From Nocardia sp. NBC_00416 (GTDB lineage: Bacteria > Actinomycetota > Actinomycetes > Mycobacteriales > Mycobacteriaceae): a stretch of DNA of 64,000 bases. The stretch lies in the NCBI RefSeq assembly GCF_036032445.1, contig NZ_CP107932.1:5334501-5398500 (forward strand), written 5' to 3'. Position numbers and translations under genes: made by a program. Position 1 is the first letter of the stretch. Every line of letters begins with the position of its first letter. Below the pieces are notes generated by a model. It was not told the origin of the DNA and made no database searches. It saw nothing but the letters and a program-made list of their open reading frames with translations. Positions 48,781 to 58,037 of this stretch are shown here, piece after piece.

Positions 48781-50453
48781 TTCAGGAAACCTATTTTCGT
48801 GTAGTCCAACGAGGCCAGTCCCGCGGCGCCGTAGTTGGCCAGATTGTCGCGTACGCCGACATTGCCGGGCGACTGCACCAGCGGAATCGAATGCCCTTCT
48901 GCCCAGACTGCCTGATCGACCTGGTTGGCCAGCTCGATCGCCTTCTGCGGGTCCAGTTCGGTCAGGGTTTTCTCGATGAGATCATTCAGTTCGGGTGAGC
49001 CGATACGCCCGTAGTTGCCCTGCACATTGTCGGGGTAGTAGCCCCAGATCTGGGGGATGCTGCTCAGCGAGAACGCGTCGCCCAGCCAGACCCACTGCCC
49101 GACATCGAAATTACCGGGCTGGATATTGTCGGTGAAGAAACCGCTACCGGGTTTGGTCTCGATGGCGAGCTCGACCCCCACCTGCCGCAGGTTCTGCTGA
49201 ATGATCTGTGCGATCTGGACCCAGCTCTGGGCGTTGTACATGACATCGCGGATCACCAGTTTGCGGCCGTCCTTCTCGCGGACGTCCCCGTTCAGCTTCC
49301 AGCCGAGCGCGTCGAGTTCGCGCGCGGCGGCCTCGGGGTCGAAGGGGATGCTGTTGTCCTGATAGCCCTTCTGACCCTGGATGAAGACGTGATTGTTCAG
49401 TGGCTTCGGGTCCGCCACCAGGCCGTTCTGCGTCGCCTTGGCGATACCGGCCCGGTCGATCGCCTTGATGATCGCGACCCGCAGTTTCGGGTCCTCCAGG
49501 AGGGAGCCCGGGGCGCCGTTGAAGGTCAGATGCGACCAGCTGTTGCCGGGGGCGCGCCGGATCGCCACGCCGGGAGTTTTGCGGGCGGTCTGCATTTCGT
49601 CGCGGCTACCCAGGCCGACCGCGTCGATCTCGTTATTGGCCAGCGCCGGCACCATGGCTTCGCTGGCCAGCACGCTGAACGTGATGGTGTCCAGTTTCGG
49701 GGTCGCACCCCACCATTTCGGATTGCGGCCCAGGGTGATCCGGCCCTGCCCGCGGTCGGTGGACTGGATGACGAACGGCCCGGCTGTTTTCCCGGGTGCG
49801 TCGCGCCAGCCCTCGTTGAAAGCCTCCGGTGTGGCGGTGGCCTCCTTGGGCATCAGCATGAAGTTACCGGAGAACTGTCCGGCCCAATCCGCGAAGTGGC
49901 TCTTGAAGGTGATGATCGCCTGGCGGTCGTCGACGCCGCGTTCGACCTTCTCGATCCGGTCGAATCCGTTGGTGTTCCCGATGAGGAAGCGGGGGTCCTT
50001 GCCGCTGAGCGCGTTCGCCTGCGACGAGATGTCCTCCCAGGTGATGGGTGTGCCGTCGGACCACACCGCCGCGGGATTGATGGTGTAGGTCACCTGCTGG
50101 GGTTCGGTACCGGTGAGCGCGACGTCGGTGAAGAAGTCGGTGTTCACCGAGATGCTGCCGGCCGCGTCGGTGCGGAACGCGCGCGGCATCATGATGCGCA
50201 CGATGCTCGCGGACTCACCGTCGCTGTCGACCTGCATCGGATTCCAATGCTCCGGATACGACGTCGCGGCCAGCCGCAGATTCCCACCGTCGCGTAGTTC
50301 GCTCACGTCGTGCGGGTTGATGTCGTTGACCGTGCCCAGTTCGGCGACCGAGCCCTCCGGCGCGCCACTGTCGTTCACGCCGCAGCCGGCCGCGAACAGG
50401 GCCACGGCGCACAGCGGTACCGCGAGCCCTCTCCGCACTGATCGAATCCTCAT
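48777..50453 (-). CDS. Peptide ABC importer, substrate-binding lipoprotein (SBP_bac_5)
   Basis: 558 residues. Lipobox at the N-terminus (LCAVALFAAGC), so it is tethered to the membrane. The family features follow: GGNLRLAATSYPEHWNPMQVDSDGE, the AVWSDGTPITWEDI block, NPKWWG, KLRVAIIKAIDRAGIAKATQNGL, and FDVGQWVWLGDAFS near the C-terminal lobe. This is the peptide/nickel type (OppA/DppA). It binds oligopeptides or similar ligands outside the cell and hands them to the permeases encoded upstream. 43 bp follow the ATPase gene. Confidence 0.92.
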   Translation of the reverse strand: MRIRSVRRGLAVPLCAVALFAAGCGVNDSGAPEGSVAELGTVNDINPHDVSELRDGGNLRLAATSYPEHWNPMQVDSDGESASIVRIMMPRAFRTDAAGSISVNTDFFTDVALTGTEPQQVTYTINPAAVWSDGTPITWEDISSQANALSGKDPRFLIGNTNGFDRIEKVERGVDDRQAIITFKSHFADWAGQFSGNFMLMPKEATATPEAFNEGWRDAPGKTAGPFVIQSTDRGQGRITLGRNPKWWGATPKLDTITFSVLASEAMVPALANNEIDAVGLGSRDEMQTARKTPGVAIRRAPGNSWSHLTFNGAPGSLLEDPKLRVAIIKAIDRAGIAKATQNGLVADPKPLNNHVFIQGQKGYQDNSIPFDPEAAARELDALGWKLNGDVREKDGRKLVIRDVMYNAQSWVQIAQIIQQNLRQVGVELAIETKPGSGFFTDNIQPGNFDVGQWVWLGDAFSLSSIPQIWGYYPDNVQGNYGRIGSPELNDLIEKTLTELDPQKAIELANQVDQAVWAEGHSIPLVQSPGNVGVRDNLANYGAAGLASLDYTKIGFLK

Positions 50454-50496
50454 GGCCGATACATCCTTCCTGCCGGTCGGTCCCCGGACACCTCAG

Positions 50497-52404
50497 TCAA
50501 CCCTGCACTACGGGCACGGGCACCGCATCGATCAGCGCACGCGTGTATTCGTGTTCCGGGTTGTCGAAGATCTGTTCCGCCGGGCCCGCCTCGACGATCT
50601 TGCCCCGGTACATCACCGCGATATCGTGCGCCAGATTGCGCACCACCGACAGATCGTGGGAGACGAACAGGTACGACAGCCCGTGCTCGGTCTGCAGATC
50701 GCGCAGCAGATTCAGTACGCCCGCCTGGATCGAGACGTCCAGCGAGGACACCGGTTCGTCCAGTATCAGCATCTCCGGGTCCAGCGCCAGGGCGCGGGCG
50801 ATGCAGATGCGCTGCTTCTGTCCGCCGGAGAAATCCGAAGGGTAGCGGTCGGCGTGCTCCGGGCGCAGGCCCACCTGCCGCAGCAGTTCCGGTACCCGAC
50901 TCGCGATTTCGGATTTCGGCCGTCCGGCGATGCGCAGCGGCTGGGCGACCACGTCGGAGACGGGGAGCCGGGGGTCCAGGGACGCGGTGGGGTCCTGGAA
51001 GACGATCGCCATTTTGCCGCGCAGCGACCGGCGTTCGGACTTCGTGAGTGCGGCCGTGTCTCGACCCATGACCTCGATGCTGCCGGACTGGGGTTTCACC
51101 AGGTCCAGGATCTGGGTGAGCGTGGTGGACTTACCGGACCCGGATTCGCCGACCAGGGCCAGGGTGCGCCCGGCCCGGACCTCGAAACTGATTCCGTCCA
51201 CCGCGCGAACCTCGCCCTTGCTGCGGCGCAGGATGATCCCGGAGGTGATCGGGAAGGTCTTGACCAGGTCGGTCACGGTGAGCACGGGCTGTGGATCGGT
51301 GGTCGTGGCTGCCTCCGGTTCGCCGATCTCCTGCCGGTAGGCGTCGAACAACGCTGCCGAATCCACCTCGGCGGTGCGGATGCACGCCGCGTGCTGGCCC
51401 GGCGCGGTTTCGGCGAGCGGCGGTTCGGCGGTGCGGCACTCATCGATCGCGACCGGGCAGCGCGGTGCGAACGAACATCCCGGCGGCAGCGCGTGCATGG
51501 CCGGTGGTGCGCCGACGATCGGGATGAGCGGCGCGCGCGGCGGGCCGTCCATCCGCGGAATCGAGCCGAGCAGGCCCACTGTGTAGGGCATGCGCGGGTT
51601 ACGGAAAACCTCCGCGGTGCGCGCGCTTTCCACGATCTTGCCCGCGTACATCACGGCCACACGATCGGCGAGGGTGGCGGCGATGCCCATATCGTGGGTG
51701 ATCATCACCACGCCCGCGCCGGTGATATCACGCGCCTTGCGCAGCAGGTTCAGGATCTGCTTCTGCACCGTGACATCGAGGGCGGTGGTCGGTTCATCGC
51801 AGATGATGAGCGCCGGATCGTTGGCGATCGCCATGGCGATGACCACCCGCTGGCGCATACCGCCGGAGAATTCGTGCGGAAAGGCCTTGGCGCGCAGTTC
51901 CGGATCGGGTATCCCGACCAGATCCAGCAGCTCGACCGCGCGTTTCGTCGCCGCGGACTTGGTCATGTTCCCGTGCGCGAGCAACGCTTCGGCGACCTGC
52001 TCACCCACCCGGTACACGGGGGTCAGTGCCGACAGCGGGTCCTGGAACACCATGCTCACCGCGCTGCCGCGCAGTTTCGACAACTCCTTGTCGCCCAGTC
52101 CGAGCAGTTCGCGGCCGCGCAGCCGGATAGAGCCGGTGACCCGCGCCTGTTCCGGCAGCAGCCCCATCACGGCGAGCGAGGAGACGGATTTGCCCGACCC
52201 CGATTCGCCGACGATCGCCAGCACCTCACCGTCGCCCACGGTGTAGTTCACCCCGCGGACCGCGTCGACGCGCCCCTCCTCGCTCGGGAAGGAGACGCGC
52301 AGGTCCGATACCTCCAGCAGCGGCGTCTTGCCCTGCTCGGGACTCGAATCGCCGGGTTCGGTCCGGTCGGCCGCCGCCGGCGTCGTCGTGATTTCTCCGG
52401 TCAT
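50497..52404 (-). CDS. Peptide ABC importer, fused double ATPase
   Basis: 635 residues, two ABC domains in one chain (OppD plus OppF fused). First: VGESGSGKS Walker A, FSGGMRQR signature, IICDEPTTALDV Walker B, then the oligopeptide-type Cys region (PPGCSFAPRCPVAIDECRTAEPP). Second: VGESGSGKSTT, FSGGQKQR, LILDEPVSSLDVS. The start is the ATG at 52404, overlapping the permease stop by 4 bp (ATGA). This order (oppB, oppC, fused oppD, oppA) is the same as the M. tuberculosis Rv1283c-Rv1280c operon. Confidence 0.94.
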   Translation of the reverse strand: MTGEITTTPAAADRTEPGDSSPEQGKTPLLEVSDLRVSFPSEEGRVDAVRGVNYTVGDGEVLAIVGESGSGKSVSSLAVMGLLPEQARVTGSIRLRGRELLGLGDKELSKLRGSAVSMVFQDPLSALTPVYRVGEQVAEALLAHGNMTKSAATKRAVELLDLVGIPDPELRAKAFPHEFSGGMRQRVVIAMAIANDPALIICDEPTTALDVTVQKQILNLLRKARDITGAGVVMITHDMGIAATLADRVAVMYAGKIVESARTAEVFRNPRMPYTVGLLGSIPRMDGPPRAPLIPIVGAPPAMHALPPGCSFAPRCPVAIDECRTAEPPLAETAPGQHAACIRTAEVDSAALFDAYRQEIGEPEAATTTDPQPVLTVTDLVKTFPITSGIILRRSKGEVRAVDGISFEVRAGRTLALVGESGSGKSTTLTQILDLVKPQSGSIEVMGRDTAALTKSERRSLRGKMAIVFQDPTASLDPRLPVSDVVAQPLRIAGRPKSEIASRVPELLRQVGLRPEHADRYPSDFSGGQKQRICIARALALDPEMLILDEPVSSLDVSIQAGVLNLLRDLQTEHGLSYLFVSHDLSVVRNLAHDIAVMYRGKIVEAGPAEQIFDNPEHEYTRALIDAVPVPVVQG

Positions 52405-53378
52405 GTCAGGGCTTCCTCCGCCTGCCGGGATTTCGCCGCCCGCGCAGCCTTGCGGGTCTTGCGCGACGGCCGTGACCGCGCGCGTTTCGCACCCGGGTCG
52501 AAGGCGTCGCGCAATCCGTCGCCGACCAGATTCGCGCAGAGCACGGTGATGATCAGCAGGCCGCCCGCGAAGAGGAACAGCCACGGATAGGTCATTGCGG
52601 AACTGGTGCCGTTGGCGATCAGCGACCCCAGGGAGACATCGGGCGGCTGCACGCCGAACCCGAGGAAGCTGAGCCCGGTCTCGGCCATGATCGAGGCGCC
52701 GACGGTGAGCGTGGTGTCGATGATCAGGATCGAGGCGATGTTCGGCACGATATGGGTCAGGATGATCGTATGCGTCGGCGCGCCCATATATCGTGCGGCG
52801 CGGACGAATTCGCGTTCCCGCAGGCTCATGGTGAGCCCGCGTACGATCCGGGCGCTGATCATCCAGCCGAACACGCTGAGCAGGACGATGAGCAGCGCGA
52901 TCGAACTACTGCCCTTGGTGCGCGGTGCGAACAGGGCGACGATGATGAAACTCGGAACCACCAGCAGCAGATCCACCACCCACATGATGGTCCGGTCGGT
53001 CCAGCCGCCCAGCAGGCCCGCCACCGCGCCGGTCAGCGCCGCGATGGTCGTCGAGAACAGCGCCACACACAGACCGATGATCAGCGATTTCTGCAGGCCG
53101 CGCAGCGTCTGCGCCAGCACATCCTGACCGATCTCGGTGGTGCCGAAGGGATGTTGCGGACTCGGCGGTTGCAGCAGCGCGGTGTAGTCGAGCTCCTGGT
53201 AGTCGTAGGGCAGCAAGGACGGCAATAGGAAACTGGCCAGGAACAGCAGGATCAGCAGGCCCGCCCCGAACAGCGCGGGTTTGTTGCGCAGGAAGCGGCG
53301 CACGATCAGTTTGCGCCGGCCGGAGGCGGCCGGCTCCGGCGCGCCCTGGACCAGGATCTCGGTTTCGTTGATACTCAC
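52401..53378 (-). CDS. Peptide ABC importer permease, OppC type
   Basis: 325 residues, about six membrane helices. OppC-type features: N-terminal basic region with KLIVRRFLRNKPALFGAGLLIL, HPFGTTEIGQDVLAQTLRG, and the EAA loop MSLREREFVRAARYMGAPTHTIILTHIVPNIASIL. The C-terminus is a basic tail. It starts with a GTG at 53376-53378 that overlaps the stop of a tiny ORF (53375-53491) as GTGA, and its own stop overlaps the ATPase start. Confidence 0.93.
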   Translation of the reverse strand: MSINETEILVQGAPEPAASGRRKLIVRRFLRNKPALFGAGLLILLFLASFLLPSLLPYDYQELDYTALLQPPSPQHPFGTTEIGQDVLAQTLRGLQKSLIIGLCVALFSTTIAALTGAVAGLLGGWTDRTIMWVVDLLLVVPSFIIVALFAPRTKGSSSIALLIVLLSVFGWMISARIVRGLTMSLREREFVRAARYMGAPTHTIILTHIVPNIASILIIDTTLTVGASIMAETGLSFLGFGVQPPDVSLGSLIANGTSSAMTYPWLFLFAGGLLIITVLCANLVGDGLRDAFDPGAKRARSRPSRKTRKAARAAKSRQAEEALT

Positions 53379-53491
53379 GCCACGTCCTCGGTGGATTCCG
53401 GGCCCGACCCGCTCATGCTGTGTTCTCCGGGCATGAGCGGGGGCCCTGCGTGGTTACGCTGTACTGCCGTCTCCGGGCCGAACCCGCTCAT
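53375..53491 (-). CDS. 38-codon ORF coupled between the two permease genes
   Basis: The ATG at 53489-53491 overlaps the upstream permease stop as ATGA, and the ORF stop (53375-53377) overlaps the next permease GTG as GTGA. The peptide is 38 residues long, begins MSGFGPET and repeats the motif as MSGSGPES near the end, with MPGEHS between. The DNA contains a hairpin (CCCGCTCATGC 53409-53419 with GCATGAGCGGG 53432-53442). It may be a real small protein or a translated spacer that keeps ribosomes coupled across the hairpin. Confidence 0.45.
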   Translation of the reverse strand: MSGFGPETAVQRNHAGPPLMPGEHSMSGSGPESTEDVA

Positions 53492-54465
53492 GCCACCCGC
53501 ACCCGGGGGTCGAGAATCGCGTAGACGATATCGGAGAGCAGGCCCGATACCAGCACCACCAGACCCGCGAACGCGGTGACCGTGGCGACCACGTAGATGT
53601 CCTGGGCATTGATCGAGTCGACCAGCCATTCCCCGACCCCGTGCCAGCCGAAGATCTTCTCGGTGAAGGTGGCGCCGGTGATCAATCCGCCCAGGCTGTA
53701 GGCGAACAGCGTGGCCATCGGGATCAGGGCGGTGCGCAGACCGTGTTTGTAGAGCGCCCGATTCCTGGTCAGCCCCTTGGCCCGGGCGGTCCGGATGAAA
53801 TCGCTCTGCAGCACGTCGAGCATGGCATTGCGCTGGTAGCGGCTGTATCCGGCCATTCCGCCCAGCGCGAGGGTCAGGGTCGGCAGGACCAGATGCTGCA
53901 CACGGTCGAGGAGTTGGGCGCCGAACCCGTCGACCGCGGTGGCCGATGTCTCGCCGGTATAGAGGAAGATCTGCTGACCGGTCGTCGAGTTGATCTCCAG
54001 CGCACCGTATTTCAGCAGGGTGGCCAGCAGGAACACCGGTGTCGACAGGACCAGCAGCGACACTACGGTCGTGAAGTAGTCACTGAATCTGTACTGGCGG
54101 ATCGCGCCGGCCGCGCCGATCAGCACCCCCAGCACGGTGCCGATGATCGATCCCAGGATCAGCAACCGCAGACTCACCCCGACCCGGCGACCCAGCTCCT
54201 CGCTCACCGGCTGCCCGCCGAGGGTCTCACCGAAATCGCCGTGCACCACGCCCTTCATCCAGGTGACGTAGCGCTGCGGGATGGGCTCGTCCAGATGCAG
54301 TTGCGCGGCCTTGGCGTCGATCACCGACTGCGGTGGTCGCGGATTGCGCTGTTCCAGACTATCCAGCGGACTGAAGGTCAGCGAAGCGAGGCTGAAGGTG
54401 AGAAAGGACGCCAAGAGCAGCAGCACGACGTAATTGAGCGTCCGTCGTAGCAGAAAGCCGGCCAT
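53488..54465 (-). CDS. Peptide ABC importer permease, OppB type
   Basis: 325 residues from the ATG at 54463-54465. OppB features: FLLRRTLNYVVLLLLASFLTFSLASL at the N-terminus, HLDEPIPQRYVTWMKGVVHGDFGETLGGQPVSEELGRRVGVSLRLLILGS, and the EAA loop SDFIRTARAKGLTRNRALYKHGLRTALIPMATL. First gene of the importer operon. The upstream part of the open frame (to 54660) overlaps the divergent HAD gene's start region and is rejected. The promoter lies between 54465 and 54605, shared with the divergent HAD gene. Confidence 0.93.
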   Translation of the reverse strand: MAGFLLRRTLNYVVLLLLASFLTFSLASLTFSPLDSLEQRNPRPPQSVIDAKAAQLHLDEPIPQRYVTWMKGVVHGDFGETLGGQPVSEELGRRVGVSLRLLILGSIIGTVLGVLIGAAGAIRQYRFSDYFTTVVSLLVLSTPVFLLATLLKYGALEINSTTGQQIFLYTGETSATAVDGFGAQLLDRVQHLVLPTLTLALGGMAGYSRYQRNAMLDVLQSDFIRTARAKGLTRNRALYKHGLRTALIPMATLFAYSLGGLITGATFTEKIFGWHGVGEWLVDSINAQDIYVVATVTAFAGLVVLVSGLLSDIVYAILDPRVRVA

Positions 54466-54604
54466 CGTTCCCCTCGATATCAGGTGTAGCCCCTGATCAT
54501 AGGGAGCGTTCCCGCAGGACGCGCGACGGACGGCTTGCTGCGTGTTCACTCGCGAACAGGGATGCCCGTCCGAGCCGGGCGGCCGACCCAGCAGAATGGA
54601 ACGG

Positions 54605-55468
54605 GTGACCGCAACGCTGCAGACCCGACCGAAACTGGTGGCCTCCGATGTGGACGGCACCCTGATCGACCCCTATGAGCGGGTTTCGGCGCGCACGAGG
54701 GCTGTGGTCGGGGCGGTGGTGGCCGACGGAGTGCCGTTCATCCTGGCCACGGGGCGTCCGCCGCGCTGGATAGCGCCGGTGGTCGCCGGGCTCGGATTCG
54801 CACCGCTGTGCGTATGCGGGAACGGCGCGGTCCTCTACGACGCCGATGCCGACCAGGTGCTGGCCGCCTCCGCGCTGGATGTGGAAACGCTCGGCTGGGT
54901 CGCCGATATCGCGGAGAAGGTGCTGCCCGGGTGCGGGCTGGCGGCCGAACGAATCGGGGCCAGCGCCCACGACGCGGCGACGCCGCAATTCGTCAGCTCA
55001 CCCCAGTACGAGCACGCCTGGCTCAACCCGGACGACACCGCCGTGGCCCGCGACGAGGTGATCGATACGCCGGCGATCAAAATGCTGATCCGGTTGCCGG
55101 GAGCACGCAGCGGCGATATGGCGGTGACATTGGCCGCGCATATCGGCGACCGCGCGGATATCACCTATTCCACCGAACACGGTCTCATCGAGATCTCCGC
55201 ACCCGGGGTCAGCAAAGCCATGGGCCTGCGCATCCTCGGCGACCGGCTCGGGGTCGACCCCGCCGAGATGATCGCGTTCGGCGATATGCCCAACGACATC
55301 CCGATGCTGCGCATGGTCGGGCGGGGAGTCGCGATGGGTCACGCCCACCCGGAGGTGCTGGAGTCGGCGGACGAGATCACCGGGACCAATTCCGACGACG
55401 GAGTCGCGCAGGTCCTGGAACGGTGGTGGCCGCGCGGTGACCAGCAGCGGGCGGAGGGCGACCAGTAG
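54605..55468 (+). CDS. HAD family hydrolase (Cof type), Rv3813c-like
   Basis: 287 residues from the GTG at 54605 (CAGAAT box 7 nt upstream); an ATG at 54596 adds three residues. Motif I DVDGTLIDP, motif II ILATGRPPRW, motif III Lys (ISAPGVSKAMGLRIL) and motif IV AFGDMPNDIPMLRM are all present, with the C2-cap region between as in Cof-type phosphatases. Substrate unknown, probably phosphosugar or nucleotide. It lies between the importer operon and the amidase gene, in the position of M. tuberculosis Rv3813c. A very long hairpin follows the stop. Confidence 0.92.
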   Translation: MTATLQTRPKLVASDVDGTLIDPYERVSARTRAVVGAVVADGVPFILATGRPPRWIAPVVAGLGFAPLCVCGNGAVLYDADADQVLAASALDVETLGWVADIAEKVLPGCGLAAERIGASAHDAATPQFVSSPQYEHAWLNPDDTAVARDEVIDTPAIKMLIRLPGARSGDMAVTLAAHIGDRADITYSTEHGLIEISAPGVSKAMGLRILGDRLGVDPAEMIAFGDMPNDIPMLRMVGRGVAMGHAHPEVLESADEITGTNSDDGVAQVLERWWPRGDQQRAEGDQ

Positions 55469-55521
55469 CGGGCGAAGGCGTGGCCGGGTGATCGGTGGAC
55501 CGAGCACGCACGGCCCTGGAA

Positions 55522-55564
55522 TCGATCGCGCCGAATCGTGCGGTGCACGATTCGGCGCGATCGA
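55522..55564. terminator. 20-bp perfect stem bidirectional terminator
   Basis: TCGATCGCGCCGAATCGTGC pairs without mismatch with 55545-55564 around a 3-nt loop (GGT). It lies between the convergent HAD and amidase genes. Confidence 0.85.
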
Positions 55565-55585
55565 AGAGTTGTGCCGGTTGTCGGT

Positions 55586-57817
55586 TCAGTTGGCGGGCAC
55601 CGGCAGTGCCGCCGGATCGGGTGACCCGGCTGGGTCGGGCGCGGCCGCCGGATCGGGTGCTGCGGCTGGGCCGGGTGCTGCGGCTGGGTCGGGTCCTGCG
55701 GCTGGGTCCGGTGCTGCTGCTGGGTCGGGTGCTGCTGCTGGGTCGGGTGCTGCGGCTGGGTCGGGCAGTGTCGCGGGATCGGATGCGGCCGCTGGATCGG
55801 GTGCTGCGGCTGGATCGGGTGCTGCGGCGGGATCGGATGGGGGCGCCGGCCCGGCTTCGGCGATCGGCGGCAGACCCGGCTGGGACAGTGCCTGCCCTTC
55901 GCCCGGGACGGGAACCGGGGCCGCCGCGGCCTGCGGCACGCCGCCGGGCGCCGGGATCGGGGAACCGCCCTGGACCTGCTGCTGATAGGTCTCGTTGTAG
56001 GTCTTCCACAGCGTGTCGACCAAATCGGCCGCCTGGTTGAGTACCAGCGAGCCGTTCTGGAAATCGGTGCGCACGCCCTCCGGCACCGGGTAGGGATCGG
56101 TCAGCGGGAGCCCGAGGGCGCCGGCGTCGGCGCCGAGTTCCAGGAATCGATCCAGGATCTTGCCGACCACCTCGTGCGCCTGTCCGTCGGGCGCGGTGTA
56201 GACGTAGCCGTTCACGAACTTCGCGTACTGCTGACCCTGTGTCGCGGGCAGGGGTTCGGAGGCGGCCTGGCCGAGCGGACCGTCGGGGCCGCCCTTGGAG
56301 ACCCAGTACTTGGCGATCAGATTGTCGTTCACCATGGTCAGCAGCTTGGCGGTGAGATCGGCCAGCGCCGCCAGGTCGGACCGGGAGGCCTGGCTCCGCG
56401 GCGACCGGGTGGCCCCGGCTTCGCCCGCGGCGATCGTGCGGATCCGGTCCATCTGCGCGTACGCCGCGTCACCCGGGCAACTGGTGTTGCCGACATCCCG
56501 GTGCGCGAAGACCACCGGGAGACGCACTTGCGCGCCCTGCGGGTACGGGGTGAACTCGGTGCCCTCGGAATACATGGTGGTCTGACCCTTGGGGTCGAGC
56601 CCCGCGATCCGAGCGCGCCAGCCGATGAACTTGCCGGTCGCCTCGATCGACGCGGCGGTGGGCTGTTCGACCTGGTAGTCGCCCATGATCGCGACACCGG
56701 AGGTGTTCTCGTTGAACCCGCCCGCGTGCGCGCCCTGCACCGTTTTGTCCAGTCCGCCGTAGCGGCCCTCGAATATCTGCCCGTATTTGTCGACCAGTGC
56801 GTTGTATCCCATATCGCACCAGCCCAGGGTCTGCGAGTGGTAGGCGTAGATGGCGCGGACGATCCCGGCCGACTCGCCTTTGTCGTAGTCGTTGCGACCG
56901 GCGGTGTGGTGCACCGTGATCCCGCCCAGTCCGTCGTCGTAGGTGGGCTCCTGGCAGCGGATCGATTCGTCGGCGCCCCATTGGTTGCGGGTGATCACCG
57001 GGGGGCCGCCGCCGGGCAGGGACGCGGCGATGTCCTCGAGGTGGTCGTCCACGGCGCCCCGGCCGGGGTCGATGAAAACGGCGGTGAGGTCGGGTGGCGG
57101 CTGCTGCTGTTCGCCCGCGGCGGTGGGGACGCGCCCCAGGGGGCCGCCCGGGTTCTGCCGCGGTTTCCGGGTGACCAGGACCTGTACCGCGGTGGTGTTC
57201 CCGACGTAGATCGGGTCGGTGCCCGCGGGCCCGCGCGCACCGCGGCCGTCGGCGCCGTCGATCGGGTTCGCCTCGTACCACTGGCCCCAACCGCCGTCGG
57301 GCTGCCTGGCCCGGATCATGACGGTGGTGTTCGCCAGGTCCGGGGAGGTCAGCGCGACCATGCTGAACGGTTGTTCCCGGGTGAGTTCCTTGACCTGCGC
57401 GCCGACCGCGTCCATGAATTCAGGGGGGATGACACCCGGAGTCAGTGCGGGGGTGTCCGCGGACGGTGTCCCGCCCTCGGTCACGAAACCGAGTCCGGGT
57501 CGCCGGCCGGGGAGTTGTCGCCCGGGCTGCGTCGGCGAGGTCGTCCCGCTCGGCGTCAGGCCGGGCAGGCCCAGCGCGTGCAGATCGGAAAGCCTCAGGT
57601 CGGGCAGGTTCAGGCCGGTGAGTTCACCCAGCGGCAGCACGATATCGGGGGCGCTCTTCAGTGCGAGTTCGGAGACGCGGGGCGGTACGGCCGTGAGTTC
57701 CACCTGATCGGCTGATTTGTCGAGGTCGGTGACCGTGGGCAGCAGGATCGGGCCCGCCACCGCAACTATCGCGACAACCGGCAGGACATAGGAACGCTTC
57801 GGTTTGCGGTAGGGCAC
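55586..57817 (-). CDS. Secreted N-acetylmuramoyl-L-alanine amidase with LGFP-type region, Rv3811-like
   Basis: About 743 residues from the GTG at 57815-57817, which has GGAGA 6 nt before it; a TTG at 57829 would add four residues. Signal/anchor helix (YVLPVVAIVAVAGPILL). A PGRP/amidase-2 domain spans about 265-470: RNQWGADESIRC, GGITVHHTAGRNDY, GWCDMGYNALVDKYGQIFEGRYGG, HAGGFNENTSGVAIMGDYQ, VFAHRDVGNTSCPGD (zinc ligands His, His, Cys). LGFP-type repeats follow (GPDGPLG, FVNGYVYTAPDG, LGLPLTDPYPV ... FQNGSLVLN), and the last 100 residues are DPAAAP-type repeats. It cuts peptidoglycan stem peptides. Divergent from a SpoIID-domain gene. Confidence 0.92.
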   Translation of the reverse strand: MPYRKPKRSYVLPVVAIVAVAGPILLPTVTDLDKSADQVELTAVPPRVSELALKSAPDIVLPLGELTGLNLPDLRLSDLHALGLPGLTPSGTTSPTQPGRQLPGRRPGLGFVTEGGTPSADTPALTPGVIPPEFMDAVGAQVKELTREQPFSMVALTSPDLANTTVMIRARQPDGGWGQWYEANPIDGADGRGARGPAGTDPIYVGNTTAVQVLVTRKPRQNPGGPLGRVPTAAGEQQQPPPDLTAVFIDPGRGAVDDHLEDIAASLPGGGPPVITRNQWGADESIRCQEPTYDDGLGGITVHHTAGRNDYDKGESAGIVRAIYAYHSQTLGWCDMGYNALVDKYGQIFEGRYGGLDKTVQGAHAGGFNENTSGVAIMGDYQVEQPTAASIEATGKFIGWRARIAGLDPKGQTTMYSEGTEFTPYPQGAQVRLPVVFAHRDVGNTSCPGDAAYAQMDRIRTIAAGEAGATRSPRSQASRSDLAALADLTAKLLTMVNDNLIAKYWVSKGGPDGPLGQAASEPLPATQGQQYAKFVNGYVYTAPDGQAHEVVGKILDRFLELGADAGALGLPLTDPYPVPEGVRTDFQNGSLVLNQAADLVDTLWKTYNETYQQQVQGGSPIPAPGGVPQAAAAPVPVPGEGQALSQPGLPPIAEAGPAPPSDPAAAPDPAAAPDPAAASDPATLPDPAAAPDPAAAPDPAAAPDPAAGPDPAAAPGPAAAPDPAAAPDPAGSPDPAALPVPAN

Positions 57818-58037
57818 GAGCGTCTCCAATCAGGGTTGCAACCAGTGATCGGTGAGCAAGTCATGCTTGCGTACTTGAGTCCCACGGACCACACTAGCCA
57901 CATTCGTCACAAATCTAAACCTGAGGTTGAGGCTTTCCTGATCGCTCGAATGTAGCTCCCGGAGCGTGGCCGGTCGAAACGACATGCCGACGTCGTGCCG
58001 AGTCGAAAGCGTCCGGGCTGACGATGGGAGTGCTCGT

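Noticed and set aside
50113..52590. 825-codon plus-strand frame opposite the importer ATPase genes
   Set aside because: Antisense to two ABC domains with intact Walker and signature motifs; no coding signal of its own.
53409..53442. Hairpin between the importer permeases as a terminator
   Set aside because: It lies inside a tightly coupled operon with overlapping stops and starts on both sides, so full termination is unlikely; treated as part of the small-ORF finding.
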